Source: Candidatus Zixiibacteriota bacterium
GTDB lineage: Bacteria > Zixibacteria > MSB-5A5 > GN15 > FEB-12
DNA: 64,000 nt
Direction: 5' to 3'
NCBI GenBank assembly: GCA_040756055.1
Contig: JBFLZR010000004.1
Coordinates: 1 to 64,000, forward strand
The notes under the pieces: model-generated
Seen by the model: only the letters and a program-made list of their open reading frames with translations
Database searches by the model: none
Told to the model about the DNA's origin: nothing
Program-made: the position numbers and the translations under genes
In this document: piece after piece, positions 54,027-61,319 of the stretch
How the letters are laid out: each line of letters opens with the position of its first letter
Position numbering within the stretch: the first letter of the stretch is position 1

Positions 54027-54494
54027 ATGCCAGTAGACAAACTAAAAAGCTTTCTTGACACCAACGATGTCAAGTACGTGTCCATCAGGCACTCGACCGC
54101 CTACACCGCCCAGCAGATCGCCGCTTCGGCCCACATTCCGGGCCGGGAACTGGCCAAGACCGTGATGGTCAAAGTAGGTGGTAAGATGGCTATGGCGGTG
54201 CTACCGGCCTCTTACAAGGTCGATTTCGGCGTTCTCCAGAATTTGATCGGCAGCGACAAAGTGGCGCTGGCCACCGAGCGCGAGTTCAAAGACCTTTTCC
54301 CGGATTGTGAGATCGGCGCCATGCCGCCGTTCGGCAACCTGTACGGAATGGACGTTTTCGTGGCGGAGAGCCTTCTCGAAGACAAGGAGATAGCTTTCAA
54401 CGCCGGGTCGCACACGGAGCTAATTAAGCTCTCCATGAATGACTACGCCCGGCTGGTCAAACCGAAGGTGCTGAAATTCTCCCACAGAGTCTGA
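54027..54494 (+). CDS. YbaK/ProX-type aminoacyl-tRNA deacylase-like protein
   Basis: A 155-residue stand-alone editing domain. YTAQQIAASAHIPGRELAKTVMV contains the conserved Lys, and PDCEIGAMPPFGNLYGMDVFV plus FNAGSHTELIKLSMNDYARL complete the fold. Relatives hydrolyse mis-acylated tRNA (for example Cys- or Ala-tRNAPro). A strong GGGAGG ribosome site precedes the ATG. Confidence 0.88.
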   Translation: MPVDKLKSFLDTNDVKYVSIRHSTAYTAQQIAASAHIPGRELAKTVMVKVGGKMAMAVLPASYKVDFGVLQNLIGSDKVALATEREFKDLFPDCEIGAMPPFGNLYGMDVFVAESLLEDKEIAFNAGSHTELIKLSMNDYARLVKPKVLKFSHRV

Positions 54495-54519
54495 TGCCAC
54501 TAAAACGCGGAGACCGATT

Positions 54520-54786
54520 ATGAAACTCAATGTTTGGGCGCTTGCCCTCACGGGCGGCATCCTCTGGGGTGCCGGTTTGTTCGTTATCACCTGGTGGATT
54601 ATTCTTTTCGATGGCCCGACCGGCGACCCGACCTGCCTGTCCCTCATCTATCGCGGCTACAATGTAAGCCCATTGGGCAGCCTTATCGGGCTGGCCTGGG
54701 GGATGGTGGACGGTCTGATCGGCGGGGCGCTTTTCGCCTGGGTGTACAACTGGTTTGCCGGCAAGTCATCCGTAAAATCCACCTGA
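54520..54786 (+). CDS. Small two-TM membrane protein, holin-like name family
   Basis: An 88-residue protein with two hydrophobic helices (about 6-27 and 50-77) separated by a loop, LSLIYRGYNVSPLGSLIGLAWGMVDGLIGGALFAW. Such proteins are often labelled bacteriophage holin in databases, but nothing phage-related is nearby. Function unknown. It follows the YbaK gene by 25 nt. Confidence 0.65.
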   Translation: MKLNVWALALTGGILWGAGLFVITWWIILFDGPTGDPTCLSLIYRGYNVSPLGSLIGLAWGMVDGLIGGALFAWVYNWFAGKSSVKST

Positions 54787-54961
54787 GCCCCCGGCAAGAA
54801 ATCAGGCAGGTCGAAATCCCTTGTTTCCTAATCCGCCATCGGCGGGCCCGTTAGGGTCGCCGCCATCGGCGGGGAGGTTTCGACAATCAAGGCCCACCCA
54901 TAAGACCGTGTAGCCACTCGGGTTAACCGGGCAAATCCGGGCGGGACAGCAAAAAAAACTA

Positions 54962-54990
54962 TTGACGACCGGACTTCATGCCGATATATT
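54962..54990 (+). promoter_or_regulatory. Sigma-70-type promoter with long leader (RRM gene)
   Basis: TTGACG (54962-54967), 17-nt spacer, TATATT (54985-54990). Transcription from about 54997 leaves a leader of about 175 nt before the RRM start codon. Confidence 0.75.
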
Positions 54991-54996
54991 AAGTGT

Positions 54997-55170
54997 GAAT
55001 GTTAGTCATTGTTAATTAGTTATTGGTCAAGGTTTTTATCTATCTCGAACTCCTGAATAAAATTAATCCTAAAATATAGGCGCAATAGTGCGCGAGAACG
55101 TGTTTGTCCGCTGCCGCGGGTCGGCCTTTGTCCAAACTTGTAGCTGCGGAAAACCAAGCTGGAGAACATA
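54997..55170 (+). promoter_or_regulatory. Long 5' leader of the RRM gene
   Basis: The first 80 nt are AT-rich and little structured; then come GCGCAATAGTGCGC (an inverted repeat near 55080-55093) and a GC-rich hairpin-prone part before GGAGAAC. Cold-regulated RNA-binding protein genes often have leaders of this length, so temperature or self-regulation is possible. Confidence 0.4.
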
Positions 55171-55509
55171 ATGAATATCTACGTCGGCAACTTGTCGTAC
55201 CAAGCGACAGAAGAGGATATTCGCCAGGCCTTTGAAGCCTACGGGCAGGTCACAAACGTCAACATCATTAAGGACCGTTACAGCGGTGAATCCCGCGGTT
55301 TCGGTTTCGTTGAGATGGCATCCAAGGATGAAGGCTTAGCCGCCATCGAGGGTCTCAACGGAAAAGACCTCAAAGGTCGTGCTCTCAACATCAACGAAGC
55401 CCGTCCGCGTGAAGAACGCGGTGGCGGCGGCGGTGGTCGTAGAGACGGCGGTGGCGGTGGCCGTCGCGGCGGCGGTGGTCACGGTGGTGGCCGTCGTGAG
55501 GACTGGTAG
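55171..55509 (+). CDS. Glycine-rich RRM RNA-binding protein
   Basis: A 112-residue single-RRM protein. RNP2 is IYVGNLSY (residues 2-9) and RNP1 is RGFGFVEM (about 42-49). The tail from about residue 84 is Gly/Arg-rich. It resembles cyanobacterial Rbp proteins, which are cold-induced and bind RNA. GGAGAACATA precedes the ATG. A long leader and an intrinsic terminator frame it as a single-gene unit. Confidence 0.95.
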   Translation: MNIYVGNLSYQATEEDIRQAFEAYGQVTNVNIIKDRYSGESRGFGFVEMASKDEGLAAIEGLNGKDLKGRALNINEARPREERGGGGGGRRDGGGGGRRGGGGHGGGRREDW

Positions 55510-55556
55510 AGTCTTCTTTTCATCTGCCGATCAATAGATTTTGGTCGACGACTTTT

Positions 55557-55585
55557 AAGGGGCCGGTTTCAACCGGCCCCTTTTT
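55557..55585 (+). terminator. Intrinsic terminator after the RRM gene
   Basis: GGGGCCGGTT (55559-55568), TC loop, AACCGGCCCC (55571-55580), then five T. Confidence 0.9.
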
Positions 55586-55651
55586 CTTGCGGCTGGCTTT
55601 GCCCCGCGCGACTCCCGATTTCCACTTGCGAAGATTAGCACCCCTTCCGTT

Positions 55652-55750
55652 GTGTCAGGTCCTGATTTCTGCTTGCAGAAATTGTGACCTGACACAGGAG
55701 CAAAACACCGTCAGGTGACATCCCGAAACTATCGGGACAACACCTGACGG
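55652..55750. repeat. Paired nested inverted-repeat element (A + B)
   Basis: Part A: GTGTCAGGTC (55652-55661) / GACCTGACAC (55686-55695) around TTTCTGC/GCAGAAA. Part B: CCGTCAGGTG (55708-55717) / CACCTGACGG (55741-55750) around TCCCGA/TCGGGA. This is the best preserved pair in the window. Confidence 0.85.
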
Positions 55751-55796
55751 AACCTGAGCCCGAAGGCGTAAACAAAGACGGAAATTCAAACCAGTT

Positions 55797-55887
55797 GTGT
55801 CGAAGGCTGATTTCTGCTTGCGGAAATTGTGACCGCCTCCGTTGTGTCAGGTCCTGATTTCTGCTTGCGGAAATTGTGACCTGATAC
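55797..55887. repeat. Two more type-A inverted repeats in tandem
   Basis: A degenerate copy at 55797-55838 keeps the TTTCTGCTTGCGGAAA core but has lost the outer arms. A fuller copy follows at 55844-55887 with GTGTCAGGTC and GACCTGATAC. They are 6 nt apart. Confidence 0.75.
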
Positions 55888-55946
55888 ATAACTTGGACTG
55901 CAGAAACAAAAGCCAAATCACCATCCGGCAAGAGGGAGAAAAGCTC

Positions 55947-56156
55947 ATGAAATACGGCGCGAGAAACGAACTGATCGGCAAAGTTACCGAGATCAAAAAA
56001 GGGGACATCATGTGTCAGGTCAAACTCGATATCCCCGCCAATTCCAAAATGCAGTCAGTCTTCACGGTAGATTCACTCAATGACCTCGGCCTCAAAGAAG
56101 GCGACCCGGTCAAAGTGGTCGTTAAGGCCATCCATGTCCTGCTGGTGAAAGAATAG
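55947..56156 (+). CDS. Molybdopterin-binding (Mop/TOBE) domain protein
   Basis: A 70-residue single-TOBE molbindin starting at ATG 55947 (AGGGAGA upstream): SARNELIGKVTEI-like opening, GDIMCQVKLDIP, VFTVDSLNDLGLKEGDPVKVVVKAIHVLLVKE. Such proteins bind molybdate or tungstate, as store or buffer, in the cytosol. No molybdate transporter or molybdoenzyme is in the window. Confidence 0.88.
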   Translation: MKYGARNELIGKVTEIKKGDIMCQVKLDIPANSKMQSVFTVDSLNDLGLKEGDPVKVVVKAIHVLLVKE

Positions 56157-56269
56157 TCTACCGCCGGGCGGGCTACCGATTCGGCTCAAAAAAAGATTTT
56201 ACAAATCGGCCGGAAGTTACGTCTTTGGAATGAAAACGATTTTAGCACATTGTCGAGGGAGGAACAATC

Positions 56270-56710
56270 TTGAGACACTATATCATATTGCTGGGCGTGG
56301 CGCTCATAATCGCCGCCGGATGTTCATCCGACAAGAGAGTTACGTATCAACCGATTGAAGAGCCTGATCCGTACCTGACCGCCGTAGCGGTCGATTCGAT
56401 TGGCCAATCCTGGTATGCCGGCCATTACGCCGAACTGCGATACGTTGAAGTCACCGTGTTCACGACGGTAACCAGTCCCTGCTGGGAGTACAGTCACATC
56501 GAAACCAGTAACATCGGCCCAAATTACTACGTGAAGGTCTTCGTTGCTCGTGACAGTAGCGACTCCTGTCCAGCAGACACTACGGTGATTCCGGTGCGAA
56601 TATTGATTACCCTGTCTTCGGAGACATTTGAAATGCCCGACTCCGTGTTTTTCTGGCAGGACGAGTCAACGTACCTTGAGGTAGAATACACCGGCGGAGG
56701 AATAGTTTGA
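56270..56710 (+). CDS. Predicted lipoprotein
   Basis: A 146-residue protein starting at TTG 56270, backed by a strong GAGGGAGGA ribosome site. The N-terminus is a signal peptide with lipobox IAAGC, and Ser-Ser after the Cys suggests outer-membrane sorting. The remainder is beta-rich with a CWEYSHIETSNIG stretch. No family recognised. It converges on the DNA methyltransferase gene, one base apart. Confidence 0.75.
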   Translation: MRHYIILLGVALIIAAGCSSDKRVTYQPIEEPDPYLTAVAVDSIGQSWYAGHYAELRYVEVTVFTTVTSPCWEYSHIETSNIGPNYYVKVFVARDSSDSCPADTTVIPVRILITLSSETFEMPDSVFFWQDESTYLEVEYTGGGIV

Positions 56711-57682
56711 TCAGGCGCTCGCAGCCTTAGCTCGGCCCCTGCGATCCGCCAACTCCCGCTGAAACGGATTGCCTGCTTGCCAGCCGGTGCGGCCGGTCGC
56801 GCGGTAGTGCTCAAGCCTGCGAATCGTTATCTCGGCGAAAATCGGATCAATATCAAGCGTAATACACTTCCTGCCGGTGCGCTCGCAGGCCAGAAGGGTC
56901 GTGCCGGAATGACTGAAGAAATCCGTTACTATATCTCTTCTTCCAGATGACGCCTCGATGATCCGCTCAATCGCTTTCAGCGGTTTCTGGCCGTAACATC
57001 CGTTCACATTCTCCTGCATCCGGTAAAAGACCTGCTGTATATCCACCCATACATTCCCCGGACGTATATTAGGTGATTTCCCGCGTTCCAGATTCTCGGT
57101 CATCTCACCATTGACCTCTTTGTAGTATCCGCGAAGAATTTTCGGAATATCCGTGTATTGAACTTCAAACGACGGCTCCCCTTTGGTGTAGTACAGAAGC
57201 TCCTGACGAACCGCCATCCAGTTTTTCTGGGTACCATAGCCGCGCTGATTGCGCATAGTGATAAATGACCGCGACTGAAACAGAGTGCCCGCCATCATGA
57301 GCATGAACTGCGGCAGCGGCTGGAAATTATCGTTCTGATCCGCCCCCAGCCAGACATAGAGAGAGGAGTCATCGGATAGCACAGCGTATGTGTTATCAAT
57401 CCACAGGCGGCACCAGTCGATGAATTCATCGACCGACTGTTTCTCGAACATCACCAGATTGTAGGGTGGGTCGTGTACCGCCAGAGTGGCGCGATGCGTA
57501 CCGAATAGGCTTTTGATGAACTCGCTGTCGGCGGCATCACCACAGGCTACGATGTGACCATTCAGGGGGTCGTGCCAGGTATCGCCCGGTTTCAGGCGGC
57601 AATGCGGGAGAAGTTTTTCGCGGATTTCACCGGCGTTGATATCGAGCCTTGGCAGTACGTGATGTTCCATACCGCCAAGCAA
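56711..57682 (-). CDS. Orphan DNA methyltransferase (N4/N6, DPPY type)
   Basis: A 323-residue amino-methyltransferase. The catalytic motif IV is DPPYNL (about residues 91-96) and the SAM-binding motif is FFSHSGTTLLACERTGRKC near the C-terminus, so it follows the beta-class order (catalytic motif first). No restriction endonuclease gene is adjacent, so it may be a regulatory, housekeeping or phage-derived enzyme. The target site is unknown. No clear start preference besides ATG 57682. Confidence 0.85.
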   Translation of the reverse strand: MLGGMEHHVLPRLDINAGEIREKLLPHCRLKPGDTWHDPLNGHIVACGDAADSEFIKSLFGTHRATLAVHDPPYNLVMFEKQSVDEFIDWCRLWIDNTYAVLSDDSSLYVWLGADQNDNFQPLPQFMLMMAGTLFQSRSFITMRNQRGYGTQKNWMAVRQELLYYTKGEPSFEVQYTDIPKILRGYYKEVNGEMTENLERGKSPNIRPGNVWVDIQQVFYRMQENVNGCYGQKPLKAIERIIEASSGRRDIVTDFFSHSGTTLLACERTGRKCITLDIDPIFAEITIRRLEHYRATGRTGWQAGNPFQRELADRRGRAKAASA

Positions 57683-57756
57683 TGATATCAGCCGGATGGG
57701 TCAACAAAAATGATGAAGCTTGGTACCGGTTCTGTGTACGAGAACTCTCGCTGTGA

Positions 57757-58329
57757 TCAGTAAAGCACGCCTGTCAGGCTGAACACGATCTGTGAGAACG
57801 TATCCTCGCCTTCGCCGTAGTCTATTTTGCCCGTGGCGAAGCTGGCGTATAACTCGATATGTCTGGTGATCTCATACCCGCTGCCGACCAGTATCCCCAA
57901 ACCTGACGGCATCCCCCAGTCATCATCCGCGCCCTCAATACCCAGCGCCGCCGTAACGAACATCGAACGACCCGCAGGAGCGAAATAGCGCCGGTAGCCT
58001 ACCCCCCAGAACCCCTGAAGATCCCTGTCGTCCCACGCGACAAGTGACCCATCGAGCGCTTCACGGTAGGCAGTCTGGGAGTAGATGGCGGCGTCTTGTA
58101 TCAACAGCACGACATCGTTTTCATTGAACGCATATCCGGCCATCAAATTGACCACCAGACCGGAGCGTTCAAAATCTTCCGCCGGATTACCCTCCGTGCC
58201 TTTCAGCAGGGGCGCTGCCCCCAGCCCAAAGCCCAGAACGAGCCCTTTTCGGTTGCCGTCAAACGCCAACGCCTGACTCGCCATGAGCAGGACGGCAGCC
58301 ACTATAAGAATTACTCTGGTCGCTTTCAT
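57757..58329 (-). CDS. Small outer-membrane beta-barrel-like protein, paralogue 1
   Basis: A 190-residue protein from ATG 58329 (GGAGGTGAG upstream) with a signal peptide ending ALA. FDGNRKGLVLGFGLGAAP opens the mature part, and alternating beta strands end in the C-terminal SLTGVLY, whose final aromatic residue fits the BAM signal. It resembles OmpX/OmpA-like eight-strand barrels. The two neighbouring genes upstream are clear paralogues. Confidence 0.8.
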   Translation of the reverse strand: MKATRVILIVAAVLLMASQALAFDGNRKGLVLGFGLGAAPLLKGTEGNPAEDFERSGLVVNLMAGYAFNENDVVLLIQDAAIYSQTAYREALDGSLVAWDDRDLQGFWGVGYRRYFAPAGRSMFVTAALGIEGADDDWGMPSGLGILVGSGYEITRHIELYASFATGKIDYGEGEDTFSQIVFSLTGVLY

Positions 58330-58383
58330 CTCACCTCCGCTAACTACAATTTTTGGCAAACTAAATTTCCACCGAATAAGGCG

Positions 58384-58959
58384 CTAGTAGATCACACCCG
58401 TAAAACTGAGCATGAACTGCGAGAATGTATAATCGTGAGCATCGTGACTGGCCGTACCGGCAGCATAGCTCGCGTAGAATTCCAGATGTTTCGTGAATTC
58501 GATGCCTCCCCCGACCAACAGTCCAAAGCCGCTGATAAACCCTGTTTCTTCTTTGGACGCACGTTGCTCACCAAGCGCCGCCGTGACAAACAACGATCGC
58601 CCGGCTGGATCCATATACCGTCGGTACCCTATTCCCCGAAAACCTTGATAGTCCGTATCTCTGGTTTTGGAAAGCGATCCATCGAGCGCCTCGCGATAAA
58701 TGGTTTCGGTATAAAAAACTCCGTCATGCACAACAAGCACAACGTCTTTCTCGCTGAGAGCATAACCGGCTATCACGTTTCCCGCGAAACCGCCTTGCGC
58801 AGATTCCTCCTCGGGATCATCCAATGAACCGTGCACCCAGGGTGAAAAGCCCAACCCCAGCCCGAGGACGACTCCTTTTCGTTTGCCGTCAAATGCCGAT
58901 GCTTGACTGGCGAGAATCAGAACTATAACTGCCGTAAGAATTACTTTGAGCCGATTCAT
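58384..58959 (-). CDS. Small outer-membrane beta-barrel-like protein, paralogue 2
   Basis: A 191-residue protein from ATG 58959 (GAGGGAGGT upstream). Signal peptide ends ASA, mature start FDGKRKGVVLGLGLGFSP, C-terminus SFTGVIY. It is closely similar to paralogue 1 throughout (for example IGYRRYMDPAGRSLFVTAALG against VGYRRYFAPAGRSMFVTAALG), so the two arose by a recent tandem duplication. Confidence 0.8.
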   Translation of the reverse strand: MNRLKVILTAVIVLILASQASAFDGKRKGVVLGLGLGFSPWVHGSLDDPEEESAQGGFAGNVIAGYALSEKDVVLVVHDGVFYTETIYREALDGSLSKTRDTDYQGFRGIGYRRYMDPAGRSLFVTAALGEQRASKEETGFISGFGLLVGGGIEFTKHLEFYASYAAGTASHDAHDYTFSQFMLSFTGVIY

Positions 58960-59119
58960 AATACCTCCCTCGTGGATTTCTATGTCCTGCTGATTCTGCC
59001 TTAAGATAGACCAAGGGCTCCCGTCAGGCAAGCTAATCGTTTTGCGGTTTCATCGTGCTCATACCACCAAAAAGCCGGGCTCCGCAAAGACCCCGGCTCG
59101 AATACAAAACAGAAATTTC

Positions 59120-59665
59120 TTAGAAGGCGATGGCGCTGATTACCAGACTCATGTGGTTATGCCCGAACTCGATGTCAGAGCCGAAAAAGTCCACCGACGT
59201 TTTTCCGCCCGAGAAGTACATACTCACCTGAACATGCCTCGTGAACTCATACCCGGCCCCGATCAAGTAGGCTCCCTTGGCATCATTGGCATCAATATCC
59301 TCCTCTTTGTAGTAGCAAAATCCAAGACCGGCCACGGTAAAGAATGACTTTCCCTGCGGTCCGAAGTAGTGATACCATGATGCTCCGCCAAACCCCTGCC
59401 CGATAGACGTGCTGTAAATCTCGTACGCCGTGACATTGCTTTCGTAAACGAGCATATTGAATTCATCCCAGGCGTAGCCGATTACGATGTGAGCCCCAAC
59501 GCCGACCTTGCTTTCATCGAGATCACCCAGTGATACTCTGGCTATCGGGCTGACCCCCAGACCTCCGCCCAACACAAACCCTTTGCGCATGCCATCAAAC
59601 GACCACACGCTTCCCGCCATCAAGACGACAAGCAGAAACAATACTGACACTCTGACAAGCTTCAT
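59120..59665 (-). CDS. Small outer-membrane beta-barrel-like protein, paralogue 3
   Basis: A 181-residue protein with GGAGG before the ATG. Signal peptide, then FDGMRKGFVLGGGLGVSP, the shared signature of the trio, and a C-terminal ISAIAF. More diverged than the other two; it retains the FGPQGKSFFTVAGLGF block. First of the three in transcription order, separated from paralogue 2 by 160 nt. Confidence 0.8.
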   Translation of the reverse strand: MKLVRVSVLFLLVVLMAGSVWSFDGMRKGFVLGGGLGVSPIARVSLGDLDESKVGVGAHIVIGYAWDEFNMLVYESNVTAYEIYSTSIGQGFGGASWYHYFGPQGKSFFTVAGLGFCYYKEEDIDANDAKGAYLIGAGYEFTRHVQVSMYFSGGKTSVDFFGSDIEFGHNHMSLVISAIAF

Positions 59666-59745
59666 AAAGCCTCCCGAAATTACGACGTTAACATGTAAGA
59701 ATTCACACCAAGGTATCGATTTTTTCTGCCCCCTCGCAAGTGCTT

Positions 59746-60615
59746 TTACACCGGTTTTTTCCAGCTCTCCAACCAGTTGTCCAAAGTCGTCGTGCTCGCG
59801 CCCAGAATCTCGTTTGCCTCAGATGGATCAACATCTTCATCGAACCCGGAGAAATACTCGAAAAACGGAACAATCAGCTTAAGCACGCCCATGCCCGGCA
59901 TGTGCGACAGAAACTTCGCCATCCCGAACGACACCACCTCGGGCTTGAGATCAGGATAATGCTTCGCGCAGAACTTTCCCAGCGCCTCCATCATGGTCAT
60001 CTTATCCGGCCCGAGATTATAGAAGCATTTGTTCGCCGCCGCTTCGCTTCGAAACGCCGTCGATACCTGCCGGGCGAAGTCCGACGCCGCCAGCCAGCCG
60101 AACTTTGTCGGCTGCTCGCCGAGCACAACCGCTTTACCCTGCTGGATAAAACTCGGAAGCGACTCGAAAAACCACGACGGCCTCATGATCGTGTACGGCA
60201 CGCCGCTGTCAATCACCGCCCGCTCGGCTTTCACCTTGGCGTCGAGATATATGATGCCGCCTTCTTTGCCTTTCGAAGACGCTCCGCTGATCATGCCGAT
60301 CCGCTTGACTCCCAGTTGCGACGCCGCTTTCGCCACGTTGGCAGTACCGTTGATCTCAATAGCCTCATACTTTTCCGGATCCAGCTTCGAATTCAAATTG
60401 AGATATACAAAATCATGTCCCTCGATGGCACCAGCCAGCGTCTCCGGTTTGGTAACATCGCCCTCGACCACCGCGTAACCATCGCCCAGCGTCCCCCTGG
60501 CTTTCTCGGCATTGGTCGACATAACCGACACCTCGAAACCATCCTGCTTGAGCCTCCTTGCCACCGGAAGTCCCAACATCCCCGTTCCGCCGATAACCAG
60601 AATCTTATCTGCCAT
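59746..60615 (-). CDS. NmrA/atypical-SDR NAD(P)-binding protein
   Basis: A 289-residue Rossmann protein from ATG 60615 (AAAGGA upstream). The dinucleotide loop is VIGGTGMLGLPVARRL. VEGDVTKPETLAGAIEGHDFVYLN and SGASSKGKEGGIIYLDAKVKAERAV follow, in the pattern of NmrA-like and NDUFA9-like atypical SDRs that usually lack classic catalysis. It may be a redox sensor or a quinone/sugar reductase. Next to the beta-barrel genes on the same strand. Confidence 0.85.
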   Translation of the reverse strand: MADKILVIGGTGMLGLPVARRLKQDGFEVSVMSTNAEKARGTLGDGYAVVEGDVTKPETLAGAIEGHDFVYLNLNSKLDPEKYEAIEINGTANVAKAASQLGVKRIGMISGASSKGKEGGIIYLDAKVKAERAVIDSGVPYTIMRPSWFFESLPSFIQQGKAVVLGEQPTKFGWLAASDFARQVSTAFRSEAAANKCFYNLGPDKMTMMEALGKFCAKHYPDLKPEVVSFGMAKFLSHMPGMGVLKLIVPFFEYFSGFDEDVDPSEANEILGASTTTLDNWLESWKKPV

Positions 60616-60794
60616 TTTGAGTCCTTTCTTATTCATGCCCACCCGATGGTGCGGGCGTAATACATTCAATTCTAATTAGTTAAAGAACGGCTAAAATGGC
60701 CGCTGATAAAAGAACAAAAAAGTCAAATTCCCCGAAAATAATCGCTTGATTTTCATGGCGTTACAATCGATGATATAAAATCCAGTATATTAAT

Positions 60795-60822
60795 TTGATA
60801 ATTAGCTAATTTTTTGTATTAT
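60795..60822 (+). promoter_or_regulatory. Near-leaderless promoter of the HIT operon
   Basis: TTGATA (60795-60800), 16-nt spacer, TATTAT (60817-60822). The ATG at 60831 lies 8 nt beyond the -10 box, so the message would have almost no leader; no ribosome site is present. Confidence 0.65.
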
Positions 60823-60830
60823 ATAGCGTT

Positions 60831-61319
60831 ATGGACGACAAAATTCTCTGGGCCCCCTGGCGGGCCGAATTCATTCTGAGCAAAAAGGAAAAGGGATGCA
60901 TCTTCTGTAAGCGACTGAAGATGAAAGACTCCGTGAAGAACCTTGTCATATATCGCGGAAAAAATAGTTTCGTTATCCTCAACAAGTTTCCATACAACTC
61001 CGGCCATACCCTTATCGTTCCCAACCGACATGTCGGCCAACTTGAGAAACTGACCGAGCAGGAGTCAATCGAGTTCTTTGAGCTGACCCGCAAGACAGTC
61101 GCGGTTATCAAGAAAGTCCTCAATCCCGGTTCGCTCAATATCGGCATGAATCTTGGAAAAATTTCCGGCGCCGGTATTCCCGGTCACGTTCACATGCACG
61201 TTGTGCCACGCTGGCACGGCGACACCAACTTCATGCCGGTTATCGGCAAAACCAATGTCGTTTCGGTTCCTCTCGAACCGATTTATGAAGCTTTGAAGAA
61301 GGAATTCGCCGCCTTATGA
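60831..61319 (+). CDS. HIT-family hydrolase/transferase
   Basis: A 162-residue HIT protein with the histidine triad HVHMHVVPRW (about residues 122-131) and an N-terminal CIFCK zinc-type pair, PYNSGHTLIVPNRHVGQL. It resembles the Ap4A-phosphorylase/FHIT-like subgroup that cleaves dinucleoside polyphosphates or nucleotide adducts. Its stop codon overlaps the next gene's ATG (ATGA), so the aconitase-like protein is translationally coupled to it. Confidence 0.92.
   Translation: MDDKILWAPWRAEFILSKKEKGCIFCKRLKMKDSVKNLVIYRGKNSFVILNKFPYNSGHTLIVPNRHVGQLEKLTEQESIEFFELTRKTVAVIKKVLNPGSLNIGMNLGKISGAGIPGHVHMHVVPRWHGDTNFMPVIGKTNVVSVPLEPIYEALKKEFAAL

Larger units (their letters stand above)
55586..55946. 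other. 361-nt intergenic region filled with inverted repeats
   Basis: No gene is seen. Three type-A copies and one type-B copy of the nested inverted repeats occupy 55652-55887. The last 60 nt lead to the Mop gene's AGGGAGA ribosome site. Confidence 0.65.

Noticed and set aside
54520-54786. Prophage holin
   Set aside because: No lysin, integrase or structural phage gene occurs nearby; the label would rest on database habit only.
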